Shown: positions 38,515 to 46,408 of the stretch, piece after piece | How the letters are laid out: each line of letters opens with the position of its first letter | How positions within the stretch are numbered: position 1 is the stretch's first letter | Program-made: the position numbers and the translations under genes | Notes under the pieces: generated by a model | Told to the model about the DNA's origin: nothing | Seen by the model: the letters and a program-made list of their open reading frames with translations, nothing else | Database searches by the model: none | Source of the DNA: Deltaproteobacteria bacterium | GTDB taxonomy: Bacteria > Desulfobacterota > Desulfuromonadia > Desulfuromonadales > JAAYDE01 | Direction of reading: 5' to 3' | NCBI GenBank assembly: GCA_016934985.1 | Contig: JAFGRU010000039.1 | Location: 1-57,509 of the forward strand | Length of the DNA stretch: 57,509 nucleotides

Positions 38515-39228
38515 ATGATTCTCAAGATCGAAAATCTGCATGTCAAATACGGCCAGGTGGAAGTCCTTCACGGCATCAACCTGCACGTCAACAAAGGAGA
38601 GATCGTCACCATCCTTGGTGCCAACGGGGCCGGCAAGTCTACGACCCTGAACGCCATCAGCGGGCTTGTAAAGGTGAGTAGCGGTGCCATCTATTTCGAA
38701 GACCAGCCGATCAGCAAAGTCCCCGCCCACCGCGTTGTCGAACTGGGCGTCGCCCAGGCCCCGGAAGGACGCCGCGTCTTCGGCACCCTGACCGTTCAGG
38801 AGAACCTCAACCTCGGTGCCTTCACCAACCGCGACGGCGACAACATTATCCAAACCCTGGGCTGGATCTACGAACTTTTCCCGGTCCTTCTCGAACGCAA
38901 AAACCAGCTGGCCGGCACCCTCAGCGGCGGCGAACAGCAGATGCTCGCCATCGGCCGCGCCCTCATGGCCAACCCTAAAGTCCTGCTTCTCGATGAGCCG
39001 AGCCTTGGCCTGGCGCCCATCCTGGTCAAAGCCATTTTCAAAACCCTCAAAGAAATTAACGAAGCGGGTCTAACCATCGTTCTCGTCGAGCAGAACGCCC
39101 GCGCAGCCCTTAAGCTGGCCAATCGGGGCTATGTTTTCGAAGTAGGGAAGGTTGCTCTGGAAGGCCCGTCGGCCGATCTCCTGGAAGATCCCAACGTTCA
39201 GAATGCGTACTTGGGTGGTAACCACTAA
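38515..39228 (+). CDS. livF: LIV-type ABC transporter ATP-binding protein LivF
   Basis: 237 aa from the ATG at 38515, which has GGGAGAGG upstream and gives the usual LivF N-terminus (MILKIENLHVKYG). An ATG at 38503 is also in frame. Walker A GANGAGKST, LSGGEQQMLAIGRAL and LLLDEPSLGLAP are present. Last gene of the operon. Unlike its counterpart on the minus strand it stops normally at YLGGNH, which shows where the fused livF would be expected to end. Confidence 0.93.
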   Translation: MILKIENLHVKYGQVEVLHGINLHVNKGEIVTILGANGAGKSTTLNAISGLVKVSSGAIYFEDQPISKVPAHRVVELGVAQAPEGRRVFGTLTVQENLNLGAFTNRDGDNIIQTLGWIYELFPVLLERKNQLAGTLSGGEQQMLAIGRALMANPKVLLLDEPSLGLAPILVKAIFKTLKEINEAGLTIVLVEQNARAALKLANRGYVFEVGKVALEGPSADLLEDPNVQNAYLGGNH

Positions 39229-39276
39229 ATCTTCAGATTGACGCCCTTCAAATGCCTGTAAAAAGCGTGTTAGAGG

Positions 39277-39305
39277 TTGACAATTACAAGCTTATTTGCT
39301 AAATT
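39277..39305 (+). promoter_or_regulatory. Sigma-70 promoter of tRNA-Gln
   Basis: TTGACA (39277-39282), 17-bp spacer, TAAATT (39300-39305), ending 13 bp before the tRNA. Confidence 0.7.
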
Positions 39306-39318
39306 CCCGTCTACTTAT

Positions 39319-39392
39319 TGGGGGATCGTCTAGCGGCAGGACTACGGACTCTGACTCCGTCTACGGGGGTTCAAATCCCTCTCCCCCAGCCA
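39319..39392 (+). tRNA. tRNA-Gln (anticodon CUG)
   Basis: 74 nt. The acceptor TGGGGGA pairs with TCCCCCA. The anticodon stem ACGGA/TCCGT encloses CTCTGAC, giving CTG. Discriminator G and CCA are encoded. Its 3' part is duplicated downstream. Confidence 0.93.
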
Positions 39393-39434
39393 TTCAATTC
39401 GGCACTTGAGGATTATTTCTTGAGTGCCTTTTTT
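39361..39434 (+). repeat. Direct repeat copy 1: tRNA-Gln 3' end plus terminator
   Basis: These 74 bp recur at a constant offset of 882 bp at 40243-40316 with about seven substitutions and no gaps. The unit spans the T-arm, 3' acceptor strand, CCA and the following terminator. In that terminator GGCACTTGAG pairs with CTTGAGTGCC using G-U pairs, followed by TTTTTT, at 39402-39434. Confidence 0.85.
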
Positions 39435-39466
39435 CTTTACCTTTGGGACTGTGTTTATTTTTCCCA

Positions 39467-40159
39467 ATGCGGACAAAGAAAGGTTGCCAGTTGAGAGAAC
39501 GCATTAGCTTTTTAAACAAATCCTCCTGGGGGTTTCCTTTCATCAGCAGGCTTGATATTGTCGCTGCACCATTTCGGCGAGGTCACGACTCCCTTTTTTC
39601 GTTGCCACCCGTTTTGTTTTCCCGGGCTTTTCTCGCCAATCCCCGGGCCATCGGGGCCGTGTGCCCAAGTTCAGCAAGGCTGGCCCGCGCTCTTGCCGCG
39701 AAAGTGCCCATACCTGGAAACAATGGCTTTGTTCTGGAGCTTGGCGCCGGAACCGGTAGTGTTACTGCGGCCTTGTTGGAGCGAGGCATCGACCGGAACA
39801 GGCTTGTTATAGTGGAACGTGACAAGCTTCTTGCCAAACATCTGAAAGAACGTTTTCCTGATGTTGCGGTGATTAATGGCAACGCGGTAAAACTCTGCGA
39901 ATTGTGCAACCGTTTTGACCGCAAAGTCAATTGCGTGGTTTCAAGTCTTCCGCTTCTTTCCCTACCACCTGCCACTGTAGCAGCCCTTGGCGAAACGCTG
40001 CCCAAGCTCTTGGGGCAAGAAGGTTTTCTTGTTCAATATACATATCGACTGACCAATGCTCCAAGTCCCCTGGCTCCTTATATGGATCGAATTTCCTCGC
40101 AAAGGGTCTGGGGCAATATTCCGCCAGCCCACGTCGAGGTCTTCAGATCTCGAATTTAA
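39467..40159 (+). CDS. SAM-dependent methyltransferase, phospholipid N-methyltransferase-like
   Basis: About 230 aa from the ATG at 39467; TTG starts at 39443 and 39491 are also open and none has a good SD. The segment FLANPRAIGAVCPSSARLARALA, then the SAM-binding motif VLELGAGTGSVTAALLERG and SSLPLLSLPP, match the PmtA-like (phosphatidylethanolamine N-methyltransferase or rRNA dimethylase-like) family. It lies exactly between the two tRNA-Gln 3'-end repeats, so it may be cargo of an integration event. Alone it would make methylated phospholipids, but this is not certain. Confidence 0.72.
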   Translation: MRTKKGCQLRERISFLNKSSWGFPFISRLDIVAAPFRRGHDSLFSLPPVLFSRAFLANPRAIGAVCPSSARLARALAAKVPIPGNNGFVLELGAGTGSVTAALLERGIDRNRLVIVERDKLLAKHLKERFPDVAVINGNAVKLCELCNRFDRKVNCVVSSLPLLSLPPATVAALGETLPKLLGQEGFLVQYTYRLTNAPSPLAPYMDRISSQRVWGNIPPAHVEVFRSRI

Positions 40160-40576
40160 TAGCGCCTGGAAAATACCTGAATTCGATAAATAAAAAGTCC
40201 AGAATCTTTCTAATATTAAATTTGTAAAATTACTGCTCCCATCCACGGGAGTTCAAATCCCTCTCCCGCAGCCATTCAATTCGGCACTTGAGGGTTATTC
40301 CTTGAGCGCCTTTTTTATTTTGAATATTCCTGTCCGGCTCTGAAAACGACATACTGGAACAGACCGGGGTATAGATTCGAGCGGCCCGCGGCATAAAAAC
40401 AGAATATCAGAGGAATCTGAAAATCTAAAGAATGTCCCCTTTATGCCTGGCAGGTCCTCCTTCGGTTTAGTTTTTTTGACTGGCTCAAAAATGGGACATT
40501 ACATGTGTGGGACACTCCTGTAACCCAATTTATTAAGTCTATGCCGGAAAGAAGAATAGAAAGGCAGTATATTTAA
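40160..40576. other. Intergenic region with tRNA remnant and inverted repeats
   Basis: About 415 bp without a gene. It holds the second tRNA-Gln repeat (40243-40316) and an 8-bp inverted repeat AATGTCCC (40431-40438) / GGGACATT (40493-40500), which may be the end of a small mobile element. Confidence 0.5.
40243..40316 (+). repeat. Direct repeat copy 2: partial tRNA-Gln remnant plus terminator
   Basis: A copy of 39361-39434. No 5' half of a tRNA precedes it, so it cannot be a functional tRNA. The terminator is kept (GGCACTTGAGG/CCTTGAGCGCC and T6) and works as the stop for the methyltransferase gene. It resembles an att site left by tRNA-targeted integration. Confidence 0.8.
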
Positions 40577-40993
40577 GTGTTTGGCAGGCTGAAAAATTTA
40601 ACACGTACGTTTGGCGTCTTAATAAAAAAAATCACAGAGCCTTATGAAAAATGTCTGGGTGTTCGAAGAACAGACTCGCGTGGTTGCAAAAACAGAAGAG
40701 CCGAGCTTAAAAGAGCGCAGACCGCTTATCAGAATGCGCTGGCAAAGAAAGGTCCGGGAAACAGGTTTTTTGTGGTCCATGATCTGGTTATGGCGCAGAC
40801 AGTGGTGCGGGCTGTTTTAGGGGATGAGGCTGATATGAATGAGGCGGCCTTCATGAAGGAGGCTGCCGTCTGCCGTCACCGGTATTTTGAGGATATGAGC
40901 TATAATATGAAGTGGCAACATCTTGAGTGCGACGATGATTTTGTGAATTTTGCTTTAGCCTGCAGAATGTGTTGTAAACGGCACGGGATTTAG
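40577..40993 (+). CDS. Hypothetical protein, 138 aa
   Basis: I do not recognise it. The N-terminal half is basic (KNRRAELKRAQ), and the C-terminus carries several cysteines (ECDDDFVNFALACRMCCKRHG). It starts with GTG at 40577 without a good SD and has no ATG until residue 72, so it may be a fragment of a longer gene. It lies in the accessory zone between the tRNA remnant and a decayed insertion sequence. Confidence 0.4.
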   Translation: MFGRLKNLTRTFGVLIKKITEPYEKCLGVRRTDSRGCKNRRAELKRAQTAYQNALAKKGPGNRFFVVHDLVMAQTVVRAVLGDEADMNEAAFMKEAAVCRHRYFEDMSYNMKWQHLECDDDFVNFALACRMCCKRHGI

Positions 40994-41040
40994 GAAGGAA
41001 AAGGGGATCAGATTGCCTTGCCTCCTAAGGAGACAAAGGT

Positions 41041-41528
41041 GAGTTGTCCCCATCAATTTCAGTCAATCAATTTTTGGGGCCTCGGACTCCCGCTCTTTCT
41101 TTTCCTGATGTTTCAAATACTTTTGGATCATTTCCGCATCAAGACCTACGGTATCTACACAACAACCTCTTGCCCAAAATCGATTACCCCAACAGGGTTT
41201 TTTCTTAAGTCCGCGAAACTGGTTAGTATTTTAATGGCTGTACGACCTTTCAACGTTCCAACAAAACCTGATATGGATACTTTTGGCGGTACCAAAACCA
41301 ACAAGTTCACTTGATCAGGCTGAATGCTCAATTCAACAATTTCACCACCTTGTTGTTCTGAAAATGCTCGAATACATTTTTCAACGACTTTTCCGACTTG
41401 CCCAGTCAAAATCCTATTCCGATACTTGGGCACCCAGATGATGTGATATTGGCAGTGCCATATTGTCTGTGATAATTTTCTGAAGCGGCTCATTTGTTTC
41501 TCCCTTCCTGAAGTTGTGGGGACAACTC
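41041..41528 (-). mobile_element. Degenerate IS200/IS605-type element
   Basis: A perfect 12-bp inverted repeat, GAGTTGTCCCCA (41041-41052) and TGGGGACAACTC (41517-41528), brackets the transposase pseudogene. A further perfect hairpin, CCTGGTCC/GGACCAGG (41581-41599), lies outside it and may belong to the subterminal structure. The exact element ends are not certain, since IS200 elements lack classical terminal repeats. Confidence 0.6.
41063..41493 (-). pseudogene. tnpA: IS200/IS605 family TnpA transposase, frameshifted and HUH motif lost
   Basis: The first 100 or so residues (SRFRKLSQTIWHCQYHIIW...) are a Y1 HUH transposase. After LRKN the frame shifts. One A missing from a run (six instead of seven) moves the true continuation (WGNRFWARGCCVDTVGLDAEM, then the IQKYLKHQ helix with the catalytic-Tyr region) into another frame, which stops at 41063-41065. 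Independently, the HUH motif normally found in VDHVHLL reads PDQVNLL here, so both metal-binding histidines are gone. This copy cannot be active. Confidence 0.85.
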
Positions 41529-41807
41529 AGTTGGGATGTTACAAATAAGCCGTTCAGATGGCAAAGCTACTGAAATCTGACCTGGTCCTAAGGACCAGGA
41601 TTTCTATGCTGTGTAAAAAGAGTTGTAATTATTCTTTTTTTTCCCGTTTTTGGCAAATGAAATAAAAACATTAGGCGTAAATGGGTTTTTATAAGTAAAG
41701 CAATTCATTGAATTTTTTCTATAACCATGTTAAGGGAGACTTGTCGAAAAGCCGTGCAGCAAGTTTGCGGCTAAATCTTTTTGTGGGAATCTTTTACGGA
41801 GTGAAAA
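41529..41807. other. Intergenic region with hairpin
   Basis: About 280 bp without a gene. It holds the perfect hairpin at 41581-41599 (8-bp stem, TAA loop, no T-run) and AT-rich sequence that should contain the promoter of the exported-protein gene. Confidence 0.4.
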
Positions 41808-42212
41808 ATGAAAAATGTTTTATTGCTGTGTGCACTGATATTGACAGCTAATGTTTCTTTTGCAGAGCCACTGGTTCTGAATACAAAAAGTGAAGTTGCA
41901 GAAAACTACTACCTGGAAGCAAAAAAGAATGAAAAATATTTTTTCTCCCCCTTTGGGAGAGATACCATCCGAACCCAGGTAATGGACATAAATAACGACA
42001 ACAGGGATGATATACTGGTTACCGAGGAAAATCATTGTGACCGGGATACGGGTTGTTATTGGCGGATCTATTTAAATTTGGGAAAGGAAACGGATGGCCC
42101 CTATTGCCTGTCCAGCGAGATCGACGAAGAATACATAATCAATGACTATCAATGTCTGGAAGATGGCTGGGTCACCGCTTTAAAACCGAAAAAATATCCC
42201 CGCGGTGAATAA
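41808..42212 (+). CDS. Small exported protein with Ca-binding-like motif
   Basis: 134 aa. A clear signal peptide (MKNVLLLCALILTANVSFA, cleavage after SFA) is followed by about 115 residues containing DINNDNRDDILVTEE, which has the DxNxDxxxD spacing of VCBS/FG-GAP or dockerin-type calcium loops. Four or five cysteines follow and may form disulfides. GGAG lies 6 nt before the ATG. Function unknown. It is AT-rich compared with neighbouring core genes. Confidence 0.7.
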   Translation: MKNVLLLCALILTANVSFAEPLVLNTKSEVAENYYLEAKKNEKYFFSPFGRDTIRTQVMDINNDNRDDILVTEENHCDRDTGCYWRIYLNLGKETDGPYCLSSEIDEEYIINDYQCLEDGWVTALKPKKYPRGE

Positions 42213-42235
42213 AAACTTAAGTAACTGTTCAGCCT

Positions 42236-42278
42236 TGTGGGGGCCTGCCGGCCATGGAAAGGGTGGAGCGGCCCCACA
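42236..42278. other. GC-rich hairpin upstream of pcnB
   Basis: TGTGGGGGCC pairs with GGCCCCACA, with one bulged base, and a GCCGGC palindrome lies inside. There is no T-run. It lies about 150 bp before pcnB. Confidence 0.4.
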
Positions 42279-42431
42279 GTACTGGAAGTTGAATAGTCCA
42301 ACCTTTATTCTTTTTTGCCTGCCGCAGGTCTCGTTAAGCCGGCAAAAGCGCCTCCAGCTTTCAATGTTTAACCACTGGAGCAATAAATTTCCCAAGGTTT
42401 TTCGGATAATTTCCCCAGATCTCCTTAAATT

Positions 42432-43739
42432 ATGATTGAAAACGAAAATCTCAGCTTCGGCGCGAACCCGCCCGGCGAACCGAGGATCATTCCACGGGAT
42501 CATCACTGCCTCTCCCGTAAACAGATCGATCCGGATGTTGTCAAGGTCCTTTACCGGCTTCACCGCAGAGGATATCTGGCCTATCTCGTCGGCGGAAGCG
42601 TGCGCGACCTTCTGCTGGGACACCAGCCGAAGGACTTCGATATCGGCACTGACGCTACACCGGCCCAGATCAGGCGCCTGTTTCGCAACTGTTTTCTGAT
42701 CGGGCGCCGATTCCGTCTCGCCGTTCTTCGCTTTCCCGGAAACAAGCTGGTGGAAGTGACAACCTTTCGCCGCCACCCCGGCCTCGACGAAATGCCTGAA
42801 AATTCGGAGGAGCATTTCAATTTCGTCCAAAATGTCTTCGGTTCGCCCAGACAGGACGCTTTCCGCCGCGATTTCACAATCAACGCGCTCTTCTATGACA
42901 TCAGCAACTTTTCAATCGTCGATCATGTTGGCGGGATGGAAGACCTTGAAGCCAGGCGAATCCGTGTCATCGGCGATCCGCCTGTCCGCTTCCGGGAAGA
43001 TCCGGTCCGCATGCTCCGCGCTTTGGAATTTGCGGTCCGTCTGGACTTTGCGCTTGATCCCGCTATTGGCAAGGGCATCGACCGGTGCGCATCGCTGATC
43101 GCCGCCGCTTCTCCAGCCCGCATCCGTGAAGAACTGCAGGGCCTTTTCCAACACAAAATATCCGGAAAGGTACTTCGACAGGCCCGGGAATCAGGTCTGC
43201 TTCCCCATCTCCTGCCAGGATACCAGGCAGACAACGACAGTCTGAATCTTTTGCAACGAATGGATGAAAAAACACTTTCCCCCCAACCGTTCAATGAAGC
43301 ATTTGGCGTGGCAGCCATGTTTCTCAGTACTTTCATGGCGTTCTGTTCCGCAAACTTGAATCTTCGCATCACCGAGATTCTGAATAAAGCCAACACGATC
43401 ATTGACCCGTACTGCCGGTATTTCAGTGTTGCCAAAGGAATTAAACACGACGCCAGGGAACTCCTGGTCAGTTGTTACCGGTTTGCCCGTGGCCCGGGTC
43501 TGCGTGGCGAAAAACGCTTTTTAAGAAACCCCAATACACCTTTTGCTCTGGAACTCTTCTCTCTCTGGGAAAAGGATCATCCGGAAGTGGCTGAACAGAT
43601 CGCCCACTGGCGACAGGCCATTTGTTCACCTGAAACGAAACCAACGGCGGAAAAGATAAAAGCCCGACACCCCCGGCGCTCACGGCGCAAACAACGGCCG
43701 CAGGGACGCCCGCCCAGGAAACCGCGCCCAAATGAATAA
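42432..43739 (+). CDS. pcnB: Poly(A) polymerase (PcnB-type nucleotidyltransferase)
   Basis: 435 aa. The nucleotidyltransferase head has YLVGGSVRDLLLGHQPKDFDIGT (GGxxRD plus DxD metal site) and RRDFTINALFYD, then the RNA-binding REDPVRMLRALEFAVRL segment. The C-terminus ends in a basic Arg/Pro/Lys tail, the feature that separates PcnB from CCA-adding enzymes. It adds 3' A-tails that mark RNA for decay. A distinct family relative is encoded at 56107. The ATG has no strong SD. Confidence 0.85.
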   Translation: MIENENLSFGANPPGEPRIIPRDHHCLSRKQIDPDVVKVLYRLHRRGYLAYLVGGSVRDLLLGHQPKDFDIGTDATPAQIRRLFRNCFLIGRRFRLAVLRFPGNKLVEVTTFRRHPGLDEMPENSEEHFNFVQNVFGSPRQDAFRRDFTINALFYDISNFSIVDHVGGMEDLEARRIRVIGDPPVRFREDPVRMLRALEFAVRLDFALDPAIGKGIDRCASLIAAASPARIREELQGLFQHKISGKVLRQARESGLLPHLLPGYQADNDSLNLLQRMDEKTLSPQPFNEAFGVAAMFLSTFMAFCSANLNLRITEILNKANTIIDPYCRYFSVAKGIKHDARELLVSCYRFARGPGLRGEKRFLRNPNTPFALELFSLWEKDHPEVAEQIAHWRQAICSPETKPTAEKIKARHPRRSRRKQRPQGRPPRKPRPNE

Positions 43740-43932
43740 GATAGGATCGGATGGTAGTCGACTTAGGGGATGGAGATAGGTTCGCAGGGAAAAAACTAAT
43801 TGGCTTTGGGATGCTCAAAAATGATAGCGCTGTCGCTTTTCAGGGAACGACTGAGCAGGAGACAGGATGCTTGGTTTTGAGTAAAACAGAAATTTGGCTC
43901 CTTGAAGACCACTTTGCTAACCAGGAGAAAAC

Positions 43933-44328
43933 ATGGTACAGCACCGTAAGTTCATGGATCTCGCGCTGGACGAAGAAGGGTTGCACACGCCCGACGGTGT
44001 GTTGGCGCTCGACAGGATCACGACAGTCAACATCATCCTTAACTTCCCGCCTGACCACAGCCAAGAAGGATCCCAAAACTCCGGGGCAGGAATTCTGGGG
44101 GGCGCTCTGCTCGGTGGTGCTATTGCAGGTTCCTTCGGTGCCGTCGGAGGTGCCCTGCTCGGGTCGGCTGCAAGTTACGAAAACGGTGATGCGGATTACC
44201 CTCGCCCGATATCCGCGACCCTCATCTTCGAGTCGCCGGGGCTGGCATACTCCACCAGAGTTTCGCGAGATAGGGTCGAGGAGGCTCAAGCCTTTGTCGC
44301 TGCTGTCCAAGAGGCAACTGGCCTGTAA
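43933..44328 (+). CDS. Glycine-zipper-containing small protein
   Basis: 131 aa. The middle (about 50-80) is a Gly/Ala-rich segment with the GxxxG spacing of a glycine zipper (GGALLGGAIAGSFGAVGGALLG), able to insert in a membrane. The flanks are soluble, with beta-rich stretches. AGGAG is 6 nt before the ATG at 43933. An overlapping longer frame from 43751 is less likely by ribosome site and codon pattern. Function unknown. Confidence 0.65.
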   Translation: MVQHRKFMDLALDEEGLHTPDGVLALDRITTVNIILNFPPDHSQEGSQNSGAGILGGALLGGAIAGSFGAVGGALLGSAASYENGDADYPRPISATLIFESPGLAYSTRVSRDRVEEAQAFVAAVQEATGL

Positions 44329-44877
44329 TATTGGGAAATAGGTGGGGGAAAGCCAAGTTTTTAATGGGGAAAAACCTCGGCACTTTCAATTTTTTTTTGT
44401 GGAGGCGAAAGGGGCGATGGTTACCTATCTGATTTCAGGAAAAATTTATTTTTCATTTCTATATACCAATCCTCTTTACCATAAAGTGTGTCAGAAACTT
44501 GCTAGCACATACTATGGAAGAAAAATGCCCCTGAACGATCCTGGATATTTTTTTCGACCTGCTGCAAGTAACCTTCATCATCTCTTGTTTTTTTACAAGA
44601 GGCTCAAATGGGCAACATCTCAAAAAAGCCCAATTACCAAGCCTGGGAAAAATTCTTTTTTGTTAAAGAAAAAAATTGGAACAAGAAATGGCTCCTGAAA
44701 CCAAGAGGTGTTTTTCCCACAATACGCACATGTGATGAAGGGTTTTTCACGTGCTTCCAAGCACTAACGCTCTTTTCCCGCTTCAAACCCAAAGATTCAG
44801 AATTTTTTTCTCTTGCCATTGCCTAAAAACCAATTTATAAATATATATGAATAATTAAATGTGGAAAGGCACGCACA
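44329..44877. other. 549-bp AT-rich region without a supported gene
   Basis: Short open frames cross it on both strands but have no ribosome sites or recognisable protein sequence. It may be decayed sequence. The promoter of the fmdB-like unit probably lies at its right end. Confidence 0.5.
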
Positions 44878-45063
44878 ATGCCCATTTTTGAGTACCATTG
44901 CGCTAATTGCGAAAAGCTGATTGAAAAGATCCAACGCTGTCCCCTTGCAAGCATAGAGTGTCCGACCTGCGGCAAACCGGCCCTTCGGACCGTATCTCTT
45001 CCTTCAGCAGGGGCCTCGAGTGGTGGTGCCTGCAGCGCCCCTGGAGGAAGTGGCTTTACCTGA
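44878..45063 (+). CDS. FmdB-family zinc-ribbon protein
   Basis: 61 aa. MPIFEYHCANCEK and CPTCGKP form the four-cysteine zinc ribbon (C8, C11, C28, C31) of the FmdB/CxxC-CxxC regulatory family, with a Gly/Ser/Ala-rich tail ending CSAPGGSGF as in other members. GGAAAGG lies upstream. The role is not established; members have been proposed as regulators of amidase/formamidase genes. It is 90 bp upstream of the selenoprotein gene and probably in one transcript with it. Confidence 0.85.
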   Translation: MPIFEYHCANCEKLIEKIQRCPLASIECPTCGKPALRTVSLPSAGASSGGACSAPGGSGFT

Positions 45064-45153
45064 GCCTGATCTGGAAGGATGGCGTGACCATCTGCAGCAA
45101 TAGTTTTCAAACCATGCCTGAAATTATCGGGGGAACAAGGAGAACGAAAAATC

Positions 45154-45441
45154 ATGTTGAAAATTACTGATCTGGCACGTGACAAAATCAAGGAAGCACT
45201 GCAACAGCATCCAGGGAAAACCCTAAGGGTTTTCTTTGACGGATTTGGCTGAGGGGGTCCCAAACTGGGATTGGCTCTGGATGAGCCGAAAAATGATGAG
45301 AAGGTCTATACAATCAATGAAATTAACCTGTTAATTGACGACAGTGTGTTACCGTTCACTCGGGAAAACGAGATCGATTTCCGCATGGATTCTTACGGCC
45401 AAGGTTTTTCGATTTCTCCCCCAGCAGGAAGCAACTGCTGA
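45154..45441 (+). CDS. HesB/IscA-like selenoprotein (UGA read as selenocysteine)
   Basis: 95 aa when the TGA at 45250-45252 is read as Sec (residue 33). Upstream of it the frame reads LRVFFDGFG and downstream GGPKLGLALDEP, so homologous coding sequence continues through the UGA to a TGA stop at 45439. The arrangement GFG-Sec-GGPKLGLALDEP is that of the HesB-like selenoprotein family known from Geobacter-type bacteria. Sec sits where IscA-type proteins carry their first cluster cysteine, and a C-terminal Cys (SNC) is kept. AAGGAG precedes the ATG. Likely role: Fe-S or metal handling, or thiol redox chemistry. selA, selB and selC must be elsewhere in the genome. Confidence 0.88.
45250..45280 (+). 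promoter_or_regulatory. Sec UGA codon and putative bacterial SECIS hairpin
   Basis: TGA is followed within 6 nt by TCCCA (45258-45262) and TGGGA (45266-45270), a small hairpin with flanking G-rich sequence, at the position where bacterial SECIS elements lie. It is short, so its identity is inference. Confidence 0.5.
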
Positions 45442-45462
45442 TATAATTTTTTATTTTGCAAC

Positions 45463-45509
45463 AAAAGGGCGGAGAGTTCGAGAGAACTCTCCGCCCTTTT
45501 GTTTTTTGA
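45463..45509 (+). terminator. Strong intrinsic terminator after the selenoprotein gene
   Basis: AAAAGGGCGGAGAGTTC pairs perfectly with GAACTCTCCGCCCTTTT, followed by GTTTTTT. It also confirms that the transcription unit runs past the in-frame TGA. Confidence 0.95.
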
Positions 45510-45646
45510 TAACACCAAGGAAATGCTTTCCGTTAAAACCATATGGTCTCACCGGAAATACCTTGTCCTTTCCCATATTTTTTCGCCTATAAAAATTAGC
45601 GCAGAAATAAGGTTTCTACGGAATTCCATGGCACCAGTTCACACCC

Positions 45647-46408
45647 TTATTTTCTGGCATCCATTACTGCTTTGTAGGAAGCATTAATTTCAGCAAGGCG
45701 GTCATTGGCAAATTTGATAAATTCCGGCGGAAGCCCCTTGCCCTGGATCTTGTCGGGGTGAAACTCTGATGCTTTCCGGCGGAAAGCTTTTTTGATTTCA
45801 GAGGTGGTGGCGTCATTTGAAACACCGAGAATTTCATAGTGTTTTTCCAGACTGACTGCCGTTTCTTGCTGGCCTACAAAGCGGGCATACAGCGACTGAT
45901 AAAGGCTATCTGGAAGAAGAAAGGCCATTTTTGCCTGATGCAGCATCTCTTCTTCTTGCGGATGCAGCTCGCCATCGGCCATCGCCACCTGAAACAGAAA
46001 CGCCATCATGGAACTGCAAAGTTGCTGATCATGTGAGAAAAGATCTGCGAACTGCCGGGCGAAGTCTGAAAAACTTTCGCGACTGTCTTTGGCCGCAGAA
46101 AAGACCCGGAGGGCATACTTGCGGGTCTGGTCATCCAGCCCCAAGGCTTCTTTGGAAATCTTCTCAATGGCAGCGATTTCATTTTCGCAGACCCGGCCGT
46201 CAGCCTTAGCCATTTTGGCAACCATGGAATAGGCAGCGGTAAAGAAGAGGGCCTGGTTCCGCTGCGCCGGATCAATGTTGAGATAACGTCCCCGGGTATT
46301 CTGACGATTACCCATGCCTGCGCCAATTGCCGCGCCGATTATTGCACCAAAAGGACCGGCGATCATCGCTCCAAGGCCACCGCCGATAATTCCGGATAAC
46401 CAACCCAT
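45647..46408 (-). CDS. DjlA-like protein: glycine-zipper anchor, TerB domain, J domain
   Basis: 253 aa. A Gly/Ala-rich hydrophobic N-terminus (1-35) may anchor it to the membrane. Residues about 50-170 form a TerB-like helical domain (MAKADGRVCENEIAAIE and a second MADGELHPQEEEML repeat). Residues 190-253 form a J domain with YEILGVSNDATTSEIKKAFR and the essential HPD of FHPDK. This is the DjlA arrangement, a DnaK co-chaperone. It has an SD (GGAGG) before the ATG. Confidence 0.9.
   Translation of the reverse strand: MGWLSGIIGGGLGAMIAGPFGAIIGAAIGAGMGNRQNTRGRYLNIDPAQRNQALFFTAAYSMVAKMAKADGRVCENEIAAIEKISKEALGLDDQTRKYALRVFSAAKDSRESFSDFARQFADLFSHDQQLCSSMMAFLFQVAMADGELHPQEEEMLHQAKMAFLLPDSLYQSLYARFVGQQETAVSLEKHYEILGVSNDATTSEIKKAFRRKASEFHPDKIQGKGLPPEFIKFANDRLAEINASYKAVMDARK

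Noticed and set aside
40243..40316. Possible second functional tRNA
   Set aside because: Only the T-arm, 3' acceptor strand and CCA are present. No D-arm or anticodon arm precedes it, and the T-stem has a mismatch.
43751..44341. Longer 196-aa frame overlapping the glycine-zipper gene
   Set aside because: The 131-aa frame in another phase has the better ribosome site and a sensible glycine-zipper protein, while this one has an irregular composition.
44342..44826. Short open frames in the AT-rich gap before fmdB
   Set aside because: They overlap on both strands, lack ribosome sites and show no recognisable protein features.
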